Source of the DNA: Clostridiaceae bacterium
GTDB taxonomy: Bacteria; Bacillota; Clostridia; Oscillospirales; Acutalibacteraceae
Direction: 5' to 3'
NCBI GenBank assembly: GCA_016292785.1
Contig: JAEDFL010000003.1
Span: 30,664-94,663 of the forward strand
Length of the DNA: 64,000 bases
Below, one piece after another: positions 26,217 through 34,304 of this stretch. The notes under the pieces were generated by a model that saw only the letters and a program-made list of their open reading frames with translations, was not told the origin of the DNA and did not search any database. Every line of letters begins with the position of its first letter. Within the stretch, counting starts at the first letter, position 1. The translations under genes and the position numbers were made by a program.

Positions 26217-27209
26217 ATGAAAAAAACAGTTGTAACCTGCGTTACCGCCATTCTTTGCGTTATTGCGGTTTGCGTTTCCTCTGTACTCGGCACAAGCAAG
26301 ATTGCTGACGCTAAGGTTGAGGCGGCGAAGTATGCGCCCTCCGGCTCTGTCAACACAGTTTCCGGCGGAGCCTCATACGCAGACAATTTAGACAGCGATG
26401 TGCCTGCCGATGTTCCGGTTGACTCAGATGTTCCTGCCGATACGGCAACAGACGGTCAGGATGCGACCGCTGCAGACGGCAGCACATCTACCGATACCGA
26501 TACACCGGCATCTACAGGCAGCACCGGTACGTCAAGCAGCGGTACTTCCGCTTCTTCGGGAACAGCTTCTTCCAAGCCTTCCTCAACTGCCGAAATTCTC
26601 AACTACTTCAACACTGCCGTCAATAAGGTTAAGACAAGCTCAAAGGGCGGCGTAAAGAACTATGAGAAGAACACTCAGGCAGGTACATTCACACTTACCG
26701 GTCCGTTTAAGAAATTGTCGGGTGTAATCAACGGTCTTGTTGAAAAGAACATGGGCGAGAAGAAGGGTCACACCAATCTCAAGCTTTCAAAGGCCGATAT
26801 GAAGACATATTTCCCTGTTGAGAATGAAACATGGTCTTCAAAGCTCACGACCTCCAACATTTCAAGCGCAACTCTTGCTGAGAAGAACGGCAAGTATGTT
26901 ATTACCGTTCAGGTTAAGCCTGACGCTTCGTCAACAAATACGACGCACGGCACAGGAAACCACGGTAAGGCTTTCAACATTGTTCAGGTTAGCACAATCC
27001 TTGAAAATGCAGGTCCGCTCAAGTCAATGCTTGAGGGCAACGTTAAGATCGGTTACCACAACGGTAAGATCGTTGCAACGATTGATCCCAAGACCGGCAA
27101 TCTTACTCACATCAACTATTACTATGTATGGGATCTTGACGTAACTGCTGCAGGCAGCAACGTTAAGGCTCCGTTCGGAATTGAGTCCGATTTCACAATA
27201 AACTGGTAA
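26217..27209 (+). CDS. Secreted protein with Ser/Thr/Asp-rich linker, unknown function
   Basis: A 330-residue protein. A hydrophobic N-terminal segment (about 4-25) acts as signal peptide or anchor. Residues about 55-125 are low-complexity (DVPADVPVDSDVPAD, then Ser/Thr/Gly-rich), a typical extracellular spacer. The C-terminal domain (about 125-330) begins EILNYFNTAVNKVK, is probably alpha/beta with repeated KLT/NIS strands, and contains NGKIVATIDPKTGNLTHINYYYVWDLDV near the end. I recognise no family. Gut Clostridia encode many such proteins, but this one lies inside an SDR operon, 25 nt after the fused SDR, so it may handle or carry the pathway's product at the surface. Confidence 0.7.
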   Translation: MKKTVVTCVTAILCVIAVCVSSVLGTSKIADAKVEAAKYAPSGSVNTVSGGASYADNLDSDVPADVPVDSDVPADTATDGQDATAADGSTSTDTDTPASTGSTGTSSSGTSASSGTASSKPSSTAEILNYFNTAVNKVKTSSKGGVKNYEKNTQAGTFTLTGPFKKLSGVINGLVEKNMGEKKGHTNLKLSKADMKTYFPVENETWSSKLTTSNISSATLAEKNGKYVITVQVKPDASSTNTTHGTGNHGKAFNIVQVSTILENAGPLKSMLEGNVKIGYHNGKIVATIDPKTGNLTHINYYYVWDLDVTAAGSNVKAPFGIESDFTINW

Positions 27210-27227
27210 TTATTTAGAAAGGATAGT

Positions 27228-27251
27228 AGGGCAATACTCTGATATTGCCCT
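27228..27251 (+). other. Perfect hairpin between an SD-like site and the SDR start codon
   Basis: A 9-bp perfect stem (27228-27236 with 27243-27251), 6-nt loop, no T run. The only good SD (GAAAGGA, 27217-27223) is on its 5' side and the ATG at 27263 is on its 3' side. Confidence 0.6.
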
Positions 27252-27262
27252 ATGGTGTTGTT

Positions 27263-28276
27263 ATGAAAGTATTTATGATAGGCGGCACAGGTCTGCTCGG
27301 TTCGGCGGCTGCCGCAGAATTTATCAAAAGAGGTCATTCCGTTAAGTCCGTAGCTCTTCCTCCGCTTCCCGAGGGAGCACCGATTCCCGAGGAAATGGAG
27401 CTTGTTTTCGGCAACTATCTTGAGCTTTCGGACGCTGAGCTTACCGAGATGATGACGGGTTGTGACTGCTTCGTCTTTGCCGCAGGCGTTGACGAGAGAG
27501 TTGAGTTCCCGGCACCGGTATATGATTACTACACAAAGTATAACATTGATCCCGTCAGACATCTGCTTACTGTTGCAAAGAGCGTAGGTATCAAGAACAG
27601 CGTTATTCTCGGCTCCTATTTCTCATATTTTGCAAAAGAGCATCCGGAAATGGAGCTTACCAAGAAGCATCCCTACATCAGAAGCCGTATCGAGCAGGAG
27701 GAGGTCGCACTCTCCTTTGCCAAGGACGGAGAGATGGATGTTTCTGTTCTTGAGCTTCCCTACATTTTCGGAACACAGCCGGGCAGAAAGCCTGTATGGG
27801 TAATCCTTATTGAGCAGCTTTCCAATATGGGACCGATCACCATGTATCCCAAGGGAGGCACAACGATGGTTACCGTACGTCAGGTCGCAGAGGTTATTGT
27901 CGGTGCGGCTGAGCGCAACAAGGGCGGCAACGCTTATCCTGTCGGTTACTATAACCTCACATGGGACGAGTTCCTTCACATTGTTCATAAGGCTATGGGA
28001 CAGCCGAACAGAAAGATCATTCACATTGCAAAGTGGATGTTCAAGATGTACGGCGTTCATATGATGAACGAGTACAAAAAGCGCAACGTCGAGTCCGGTA
28101 TCAATGCCGTTGACCTTGCGGAAATTATGTGTATGAACACATTTATCGACAAAAAATGGTGCGTTTCTCTCGGCGTTCAGGAGGACGATATCGAGTCCGC
28201 TATCTTTGATTCCGTCAAGCTTTCGGTTGACGCTTTCACAGGCAAGCAGAAGCTCCTTGAAATGAAAGGAGAATAA
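27263..28276 (+). CDS. NAD-dependent epimerase/dehydratase (atypical SDR)
   Basis: A 337-residue extended SDR: MIGGTGLLGSAAAAEF nucleotide-binding loop, then VFAAGVDERVEFPAP. Where YxxxK is expected the sequence has Y138-I-R-S-R142, so the catalytic Lys is replaced by Arg; this subgroup may have weak, altered or lost redox activity. The rest (LELPYIFGTQPGRKPVW; GGTTMVTVRQVAEVI) fits extended SDRs. The gene lies between the secreted-protein gene and a second SDR gene 3 nt downstream. The substrate is unknown. Confidence 0.8.
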   Translation: MKVFMIGGTGLLGSAAAAEFIKRGHSVKSVALPPLPEGAPIPEEMELVFGNYLELSDAELTEMMTGCDCFVFAAGVDERVEFPAPVYDYYTKYNIDPVRHLLTVAKSVGIKNSVILGSYFSYFAKEHPEMELTKKHPYIRSRIEQEEVALSFAKDGEMDVSVLELPYIFGTQPGRKPVWVILIEQLSNMGPITMYPKGGTTMVTVRQVAEVIVGAAERNKGGNAYPVGYYNLTWDEFLHIVHKAMGQPNRKIIHIAKWMFKMYGVHMMNEYKKRNVESGINAVDLAEIMCMNTFIDKKWCVSLGVQEDDIESAIFDSVKLSVDAFTGKQKLLEMKGE

Positions 28277-28279
28277 AAC

Positions 28280-29269
28280 ATGGAAAAGATCAGTCTTATC
28301 ACGGGAGCAACAGGCCATATAGGCTATGCGCTTCTCAAAGAGCTTGTTGATAACGGGGAAAAGGTGCGTATCCTTATCAGAAAAGATGTTCCCGTATTTG
28401 ACGGAATCGACTGCGAAAAGGTCTACGGAGATGTAACCGATTCGGCTTCGCTTGAAAAGGCTTTCGAGGGTGTTGACGTTGTTTATCACCTTGCCGGCGT
28501 TATTGATATTAACCCCGGTATGGAGGATCTTACATGGAAGGTTAACGTTAACGGAACTAAAAATGTCGTCAGAGCTTGCAAAAGATGCAATGTCCGCCGT
28601 CTTGTTTATGCTTCCTCAGTTGACGCTTTTCCGCCGCTTCCCGATAATCAGCTTATGACTGAGCTGGATCATTTTGACCCAAGAAATCTTGACGGTACAT
28701 ACGCTAAGACCAAGGCTATTGCAACTCAGTTTGTTCTTGATAACGTTCATGACGGAAGCCTTGACGCTGTTGTTGTTCATCCCGGTGCATGTATCGGTCC
28801 TTATGATTTTAAGGTTTCCAGCGTCGGTGAAATGGTTCGTATGTTTGTAAAGGGCAATTTCCCTTGTTCTCTTTCTTTCGGCGCATATAATTTTGTTGAT
28901 GTGCGTGATGTCGCAAAGGGAATGTATGCGGCAGCTCAGAAGGGTAAAAAAGGCGACTGCTATATCCTTTGCGGCGAGATGATTTCCACGGACGGCTTTA
29001 TCAAGGCGGTTGCTAAAGCCTGCGGTAAGAAAGCTCCCGGTTTCAAGATGCCGTACAGTGTTGTTAAGCCTGTCGCACCCTTGATGGAGAAGTATTATGC
29101 GATAACAAAAACAACTCCGCTGTTCACCCGTTATTCGATCAGAAAGCTTATGTCAAACTGCAATTTCTCTATTGAAAAGGCAAGAAAAGAGCTTGGTTAC
29201 GATCCGATGAGCGTTCAGCAGTCTGTTGACGATATGGTTGCCTGGATCAAGGAATATGAACAGAAATAA
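28280..29269 (+). CDS. NAD-dependent epimerase/dehydratase (extended SDR)
   Basis: A 329-residue extended SDR with GATGHIG near the N-terminus, VYHLAGVIDINPG, VYASSVDAF (catalytic Ser) and YAKTK (YxxxK), so all catalytic residues are present. Similarity in layout to dihydroflavonol-reductase/3-beta-HSD-like SDRs suggests reduction of a ketone or oxidation of an alcohol on a lipid-like or polyketide-like substrate. Last gene of the SDR operon; a terminator follows. Confidence 0.85.
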   Translation: MEKISLITGATGHIGYALLKELVDNGEKVRILIRKDVPVFDGIDCEKVYGDVTDSASLEKAFEGVDVVYHLAGVIDINPGMEDLTWKVNVNGTKNVVRACKRCNVRRLVYASSVDAFPPLPDNQLMTELDHFDPRNLDGTYAKTKAIATQFVLDNVHDGSLDAVVVHPGACIGPYDFKVSSVGEMVRMFVKGNFPCSLSFGAYNFVDVRDVAKGMYAAAQKGKKGDCYILCGEMISTDGFIKAVAKACGKKAPGFKMPYSVVKPVAPLMEKYYAITKTTPLFTRYSIRKLMSNCNFSIEKARKELGYDPMSVQQSVDDMVAWIKEYEQK

Positions 29270-29301
29270 TTTCATTTTCGGTCTGAAGTAAAATATTGTT
29301 T

Positions 29302-29347
29302 TGGCTTGTATAGGATTTTTATCCAATGCAAGCCATTTTTCTTTTTT
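29302..29347 (+). terminator. Terminator of the SDR operon
   Basis: A 14-bp stem with one mismatch and a T-only loop (29302-29335), followed by ATTTTTCTTTTTT. Confidence 0.85.
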
Positions 29348-29370
29348 ATACAATAGAGTGCTTGTGAATA

Positions 29371-29399
29371 TTGACAATAATTAGATATTATGCTAATAT
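29371..29399 (+). promoter_or_regulatory. Promoter of the ligase-condensation-carrier operon
   Basis: TTGACA (29371-29376), 17-bp spacer, TAATAT (29394-29399); start codon at 29434. Confidence 0.8.
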
Positions 29400-29433
29400 T
29401 AAATTATTATAGGCTTAAAAGGAGATTCAATTT

Positions 29434-30981
29434 ATGGAGATTTTTGACGCACCCTCGGTTCGTGAATTGCTTGACAGCGGAGCTGAAAAATACGGCAATT
29501 CGACCTTTATAAAGTTTATCAGAAACGGCGCTATCGAGGAGAGAAGCTTCATAAAAGTCCGCAGTGACAGCCTTGCTGTTTGCCGCTGGATCAGAAGTCT
29601 TTCCGAAAAGAGAATGCACATTGCCATAATAGGCAAATCAAATTATGAATATATAACCTGTCTTTCGGGTATTCTCATCAGCGGTAATGTTGCCGTGCCT
29701 TTCGCTCCCGACATTTCCGTTGAGGAAGCGGCGGAGCTTTTTAAACGTGCCGATATAGAAATGGTGCTTTATGAGCAGGAGTTTTCGGAAAACGCCGAAC
29801 GACTTAAAGAGCTGTGTCCATTTATAAAGTTTGCCGTAAATCTCGGTGATCTCGAAGAATTTGACAGGATTTATAACGAGTATTCGGACAGTTCGCAATA
29901 TGCCGCTTTGTCGGATATTGAAGTTGACAAAAATGCCTGCTGTGTAATTATCTTCACCTCGGGCACAACAGGAATTAAAAAGGGTGTTGCCCTTTCAACC
30001 CTTTCACTTGTCGGCAACATAATGTATCAGGATTACATTACCGATATCTTCACTCCCAATGATGTTGCGCTTTCTGTTCTGCCGATGTACCATATTTTTT
30101 GTTTTTCAGGCGACTATATTAAAAACCTCAAGGACGGTGTTCAGGTTTGTCTGAACGGTTCGCTAAAGGATATTATTAAAAATCTTACCGTATTTGAGCC
30201 AAAGGTCGTTCGTGTTGTGCCGATGATTGCTCAGACGCTTTTGCAGAGGGTAAAGGCAATACTTGCAAGAAACCCCGAAATGCAGGTTAAAGAGGCTGTT
30301 ACACAGGTTTTCGGCAGGAATATTCAATGGCTCATTTCAGGCGGAGCTTATCTCAATCCCGAGCTTATTGATGAGTATGAAAAGCTCGGAATATTCCTTC
30401 GTCAGGGCTACGGCATGACAGAGGCTGGATGCAGAATTTCCGTTCCCGACAACACTGCGGCAAGAGAGTCTGTCGGCAGGATAATCGACTTATGTGAAGC
30501 ACGTATTCAGAACGGCGAAATACAGGTAAAAACCCCGACTGTAATGCTTGGATATTATAAAATGCCTGAGGAGACTAAGGAGATGTTCACAGAGGACGGT
30601 TGGCTCAAAACAGGCGATATCGGAGAGCTTACCGAGGACAACCAGCTCTTCATTACAGGACGGGTTAAGAATTTGATAATTCTTTCAAATGGAGAAAATG
30701 TTTCTCCCGAAGCGATTGAGAAAAAATTTGCCGATGTTGAGCTTGTAAGCGAGGTTCTTGTTTTTGCAGAAAAAGACAGGATCATTGCCGAGATCTATCC
30801 TAACTACGAATATGCTGAGCTTGAGAAGATCGAAGATATTCAGACTGTGCTTGAACAGACGGTTGACAGAATGAATAAGACTGCAAAAGCAGCTCATATT
30901 ATCTCTGAGGTCAGAGTCAGGACAGAGCCTCTCGAAAAAACCGCAAGCGGAAAAATCAAGAGAAAAGAAACGAAAATATAA
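29434..30981 (+). CDS. AMP-binding acyl/aminoacyl-CoA or carrier-protein ligase (ANL superfamily)
   Basis: A 515-residue adenylate-forming enzyme. It has IIFTSGTTGIKKG (P-loop), QGYGMTEAG, W.KTGDIGEL, GRVKNLIILSNGENVSPEAIE (hinge) and the closing KTASGKIKRKE with its catalytic Lys. It activates a carboxylate as an acyl-AMP. The hinge and C-terminus look like acyl-CoA/acyl-ACP ligases more than classical NRPS adenylation domains, so a fatty or aryl acid is as likely as an amino acid. The adjacent condensation-domain and carrier-protein genes make loading of that carrier its probable role. It is the first gene of the operon, with its own promoter. Confidence 0.85.
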   Translation: MEIFDAPSVRELLDSGAEKYGNSTFIKFIRNGAIEERSFIKVRSDSLAVCRWIRSLSEKRMHIAIIGKSNYEYITCLSGILISGNVAVPFAPDISVEEAAELFKRADIEMVLYEQEFSENAERLKELCPFIKFAVNLGDLEEFDRIYNEYSDSSQYAALSDIEVDKNACCVIIFTSGTTGIKKGVALSTLSLVGNIMYQDYITDIFTPNDVALSVLPMYHIFCFSGDYIKNLKDGVQVCLNGSLKDIIKNLTVFEPKVVRVVPMIAQTLLQRVKAILARNPEMQVKEAVTQVFGRNIQWLISGGAYLNPELIDEYEKLGIFLRQGYGMTEAGCRISVPDNTAARESVGRIIDLCEARIQNGEIQVKTPTVMLGYYKMPEETKEMFTEDGWLKTGDIGELTEDNQLFITGRVKNLIILSNGENVSPEAIEKKFADVELVSEVLVFAEKDRIIAEIYPNYEYAELEKIEDIQTVLEQTVDRMNKTAKAAHIISEVRVRTEPLEKTASGKIKRKETKI

Positions 30982-30996
30982 AGCGAGGCATTAGAA

Positions 30997-32382
30997 ATGC
31001 AGAATGTGAACAAGCCGATTTATAAACTCATTCCTCCGCAGGAAATGATTCAGTTTATGCTCAAATACAGTTTCTTTCATAAACAGGTTACTCAAATTCC
31101 CGATTCTGTCATTGTAACGAAGAAAATTGACTTTGACAAAATGACCGAGGCTTTTAATATTGAGATCGAGCGTAACGACTGTCTTAGGCTTTGCTTTTTC
31201 AAGCAGAACGGAAATATTATGCAGTATTTCCGTGATCCGTACAGAGTCGGTAATGTTCCTGTGCTTGAATTTTCCTCCGACGAGGAGAGGGAGAAGGTCT
31301 TGACAGAGGATGCAAGAACTCCCATCAGAATGTTGAAGGGAGAAATATTCAGGCTGAAGTTTTTTAAAACCCATGACGGCAGATACGGAATTTACATTTG
31401 TATTCATCATCTTGTTATGGATAATGCCGCCGTGTTTATGTTTTTTAACGATCTTTTTGCGATTTACGATCATCTTACCGAGGGTAAGCCGATGCCAAAA
31501 CCCCTCGGAAGTTATGAGGAAAGAATAAAGAAAGAGCTTGCCTATGTTGAGGATAAAAGCAACCTTGAAAAAGAGAAGGAAGCTTATACTCAGTATATAA
31601 CAAAGAACGGAGAGCCGCTTTATCTCGGAGTTGAAGGACCTAAGCTTCTTGAAGCCGAGAGAAAAAAGAAAAAGAATCCCGATATAATGGCACCGTCGCT
31701 TTTCGATCCAATTCACGACAAAGCCGAGCTTACCAAAAAAACTGTTCCTCTTGAGCTTAGCAAAAAGGTGTTTAAGTTTATGGAGGACAACAATGTCAGC
31801 GGTGAATGTCTTGTTCAGCTTGCAATGAGGCTTCATCTTTCAAAAATCAACGGCGGTCATCTTGACACATATTTTATTTCGCTTTGCACAAGGCGCAGAA
31901 CTTTGACCGAGAAGCGTTCGGGCGGAACGGTTACGGCTCCGCTTCCGTGGAGAGTTCACCTTGAGGAGGACGACACTTTCTTTGACGCACTCGAAAAAAT
32001 GTCAGAGGCTCAGGTCTGGGCTTACCGTCATATGGATTATCCGTATCTTGAGTACCGTGATCTTCAAAGAGAGCTGTTCAATTATTCCGCCGCCGCAGGA
32101 GCGTCAACGATGATGTTCTCGTGGTTCCCGATTGATGAAAAGTCGATGAACGGCTGGGATTATGAGTACATCGGCTACGGTCTCGGAAGATATATAATGG
32201 TGCTTTACACCTTTGCTATGAAGGATGTTCACAGCGGATGCCTGAAAACCAGTTTCCTTCACAGGACAAAGTTTGTCAGCACAGAGGATATTGACGCTTT
32301 GCAAAACGGAATGGTGAAAGCTCTTGAACTCGGAATAAGCAATCCCGAAATTACCGTTAAAGAGCTGCTTGAAAAAATTTAA
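30997..32382 (+). CDS. Free-standing NRPS-type condensation-domain protein
   Basis: A 461-residue chloramphenicol-acetyltransferase-like fold protein with the condensation active site HHLVMDNA (canonical HHxxxDG with Gly replaced by Asn) near residue 139, preceded by typical C-domain strands (FRLKFFKTHDGRYGIYICIHH). It has no fused A or carrier domain. Such proteins form amide or ester bonds between a carrier-bound acyl group and an amine or alcohol. It lies 15 nt after the ligase gene and 15 nt before the carrier gene, so all three probably act together. The acceptor substrate is unknown. Confidence 0.85.
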   Translation: MQNVNKPIYKLIPPQEMIQFMLKYSFFHKQVTQIPDSVIVTKKIDFDKMTEAFNIEIERNDCLRLCFFKQNGNIMQYFRDPYRVGNVPVLEFSSDEEREKVLTEDARTPIRMLKGEIFRLKFFKTHDGRYGIYICIHHLVMDNAAVFMFFNDLFAIYDHLTEGKPMPKPLGSYEERIKKELAYVEDKSNLEKEKEAYTQYITKNGEPLYLGVEGPKLLEAERKKKKNPDIMAPSLFDPIHDKAELTKKTVPLELSKKVFKFMEDNNVSGECLVQLAMRLHLSKINGGHLDTYFISLCTRRRTLTEKRSGGTVTAPLPWRVHLEEDDTFFDALEKMSEAQVWAYRHMDYPYLEYRDLQRELFNYSAAAGASTMMFSWFPIDEKSMNGWDYEYIGYGLGRYIMVLYTFAMKDVHSGCLKTSFLHRTKFVSTEDIDALQNGMVKALELGISNPEITVKELLEKI

Positions 32383-32397
32383 GAGAGGTTTGTTAGT

Positions 32398-32625
32398 ATG
32401 CTTGAAACCATCAGAAATATAATTTGCAGTTACGTTGACATTGATCCCAACGAGATCACGGAAAGCTCCAAGATCCGTTCGGATATCGGTCTTAATTCTT
32501 TCGATTTGGTAAATGTTGCGGTTGATCTTGAAAATGAATACGGAATATCGGTTGACAGCAAGTCCTTTGGCGGAATTAAAACCATCGGAGATATAATGAA
32601 ATATATCGAATCGGTTAAAAAATAA
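32398..32625 (+). CDS. Acyl/peptidyl carrier protein
   Basis: A 75-residue acidic, helical protein with the phosphopantetheine site DIGLNSFDLVNVAVDLE (the Ser is the attachment residue; usual form is D-S-L/I), then YGISV and a closing helix. It is a stand-alone carrier, downstream of the condensation gene in the same operon, so it most likely holds the acyl group made by the ligase. No phosphopantetheinyl transferase gene is in the window, so it must be modified by a housekeeping enzyme. Confidence 0.9.
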   Translation: MLETIRNIICSYVDIDPNEITESSKIRSDIGLNSFDLVNVAVDLENEYGISVDSKSFGGIKTIGDIMKYIESVKK

Positions 32626-32639
32626 TTGCAAAAAAATTT

Positions 32640-32672
32640 GGGCTGTCGCTTCGTGCGACAGCCCGTTTTTTT
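32640..32672. terminator. Strong terminator between convergent operons
   Basis: A 10-bp perfect stem GGGCTGTCGC/GCGACAGCCC (32640-32649 with 32655-32664), 5-nt loop, then GTTTTTTT; the minus side has AAATTTTTTT, so it works both ways. Confidence 0.95.
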
Positions 32673-32676
32673 ATAT

Positions 32677-34050
32677 TTATGACCAGATGAACCAGAGTAG
32701 AATATATCCTGTGATAACGGCGGCAAGGGTAAAGGGTACGCCGTATTTCATAAAGGTTGTAGCCTTGACCTCGTAGCCTTCCTTTTTGAGGATACCGATA
32801 CCTGTGATGTTTGCGCTTGCACCGATCGGAGTGAGGTTTCCGCCGAGTGTTGCGCCGCAGAGCAGGCCGTAATAAAGCAGCTTAGGCTCCATACCGACAT
32901 TTGCGGCGATAACGGGAACGATCGTGAGCATCGTTGCAGTGTAAGGAATATTGTCGATAAACGCCGAAAGGAGAACCGAGATCCAGACAATTACGGTAAA
33001 GATCAGGAACTGTGAGCCGGCACCGACCTTTGCGATTGCGTTGCCGATTACATCAATTACACCTGCATTCTTTATTCCGCCGATCACAACGAAAAGACCG
33101 ATGAGAAGCGAGATCGTGTAATAGTCGATCTCCATGAGGGAGTCCTTGAGAATTTTGGTGTTCTTTTTGAAAACGATCTCACGGATAAGTCCGATGACGA
33201 AGAAAGCAATACAGATAACGCCGTTTGTGATGTCGGGCTTGTAGAACTGACCTTCAGCCGCAGCACTCTTATAGGGAATGAACGAAACGGCGATGAGGCA
33301 GATTATCGTTCCGAGGAGCAGATATGTAGGAAACTTATCCTCAACCTTTGTGCGTGAATTAAATTCTATCTTGCCGTTATCCTTGCGGAACATAATAAGT
33401 ATGATTAGTGCGCTGACAAGTGCTCCGGCTTCAACAACCCAGAACATTCCGGGTTTGCCTTCGTCAACGAAGAAATCGGAAAAGTCAAGGTTTGCCGCCT
33501 TGGCAAGAAGAATAGAGGTAGTGTCACCGACGAGGGTTGCCGCACCCTGAAGATTGGAGGAAACGGCGATGCAGATAATCGACGGAACAGGGGATATGTT
33601 GAGCTTTTTGCAAAGTGCAAGTGCAACGGGTGCAATCATAAGCACGGTTGCAACGTTATCAACGAATGCTGAAACAATACCTGCGAAAAGTGACAGAGCA
33701 AATATCGTCCATTTGACATTCGGCATCTTGGAAATAAGGATATCTGACATCAGCTGAGGCATCTTTGACTCGATGAACAGATATACCGTTCCCATTGTGC
33801 CGGCGATCATCATAATTACGTTCCAGTCGATTTCCTTCAGAGCTTGTAAAAATCCGTATGAATAGGTCGAATTGCCGACGTTGAAAAATCCGATTCCGAA
33901 AAGATCGGGCGAAACCGAAGCGATTATTCCCAGACTGATGAAGATCAGGGCTGAGCCTATCGCAACATAAGGTCTGATCTTCTGGAAAGCCATCATAAGT
34001 ACATAGGTGACGGCGAAGAGGATCAGGGCTGTGATTGTGATTGGGTTCAT
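32677..34050 (-). CDS. Ion-transporter-superfamily permease (SLC13/ArsB/NhaD-like)
   Basis: A 457-residue polytopic membrane protein with about 11-12 helices. Two inverted halves each carry a family hairpin: FAGIVSAFVDNVATVLM...SSNLQGAATLVGDTTSILLA and LSAFIDNIPYTATML...GATLGGNLTPIGASANI. These SDN/GNLTPIGAS motifs are typical of the IT superfamily (citrate, arsenite, Na+/H+, dicarboxylate carriers). The substrate cannot be fixed. ATG at 34050 follows GAGGAG; the frame extends five codons upstream. A roughly 200-nt leader with riboswitch-like structure precedes it, so expression is probably controlled by a ligand or ion. Confidence 0.88.
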   Translation of the reverse strand: MNPITITALILFAVTYVLMMAFQKIRPYVAIGSALIFISLGIIASVSPDLFGIGFFNVGNSTYSYGFLQALKEIDWNVIMMIAGTMGTVYLFIESKMPQLMSDILISKMPNVKWTIFALSLFAGIVSAFVDNVATVLMIAPVALALCKKLNISPVPSIICIAVSSNLQGAATLVGDTTSILLAKAANLDFSDFFVDEGKPGMFWVVEAGALVSALIILIMFRKDNGKIEFNSRTKVEDKFPTYLLLGTIICLIAVSFIPYKSAAAEGQFYKPDITNGVICIAFFVIGLIREIVFKKNTKILKDSLMEIDYYTISLLIGLFVVIGGIKNAGVIDVIGNAIAKVGAGSQFLIFTVIVWISVLLSAFIDNIPYTATMLTIVPVIAANVGMEPKLLYYGLLCGATLGGNLTPIGASANITGIGILKKEGYEVKATTFMKYGVPFTLAAVITGYILLWFIWS

Positions 34051-34102
34051 AGTGACACTCCTCAATATGTAATTTTTCGGTGGTATTATCCGATAACCGT
34101 TT

Positions 34103-34248
34103 TCCCAAAAATAAAGACAGAATCCCTACGGATTCTGTCTTGAAAAGGCCATAGTACGACGGTCAGTTCAACCTGAAACAAATAACGTAAAAACGCTATG
34201 ACAGACTCCACCGCTTGCTGTCGGTCTGACCGACAAAATCAGGTTGCC
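34103..34248 (-). ncRNA. Candidate riboswitch-like 5' leader of the permease gene, class unrecognised
   Basis: Read on the minus strand from the predicted transcript start: helix P1 pairs 34246-34239 with 34176-34169 (8 bp, CAACCTGA/TCAGGTTG); inside it P2 is a perfect hairpin at 34235-34219 (7 bp, GTCGGT core) and P3 is a 6-bp hairpin at 34199-34182. An intrinsic terminator follows: 12-bp perfect stem 34141-34130 with 34125-34114, then TATTTTT. The P2-P3 joining strand GGAGTCTGTC (34209-34200) can pair with GACAGAATCC in the terminator's 5' arm (34139-34130) at 9 of 10 positions, an alternative antiterminator. I do not recognise a known riboswitch core. Confidence 0.7.
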
Positions 34249-34253
34249 GTATA

Positions 34254-34281
34254 ATTATATCATATTAAATGCGGCTGTCAA
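34254..34281 (-). promoter_or_regulatory. Promoter of the permease leader
   Basis: Minus strand TTGACA (34281-34276), 16-bp spacer, TATAAT (34259-34254). The predicted start falls at the first helix of the structured leader. Confidence 0.88.
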
Positions 34282-34304
34282 GGAAAAATGATATGATTTA
34301 TCAA

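Noticed and set aside
27623..28489. 288-codon minus-strand open frame across the two SDR genes
   Set aside because: Spans two real genes antisense and has no family resemblance.
30991..31836. 281-codon minus-strand open frame opposite the condensation gene
   Set aside because: Antisense shadow of a gene with an intact active-site motif.
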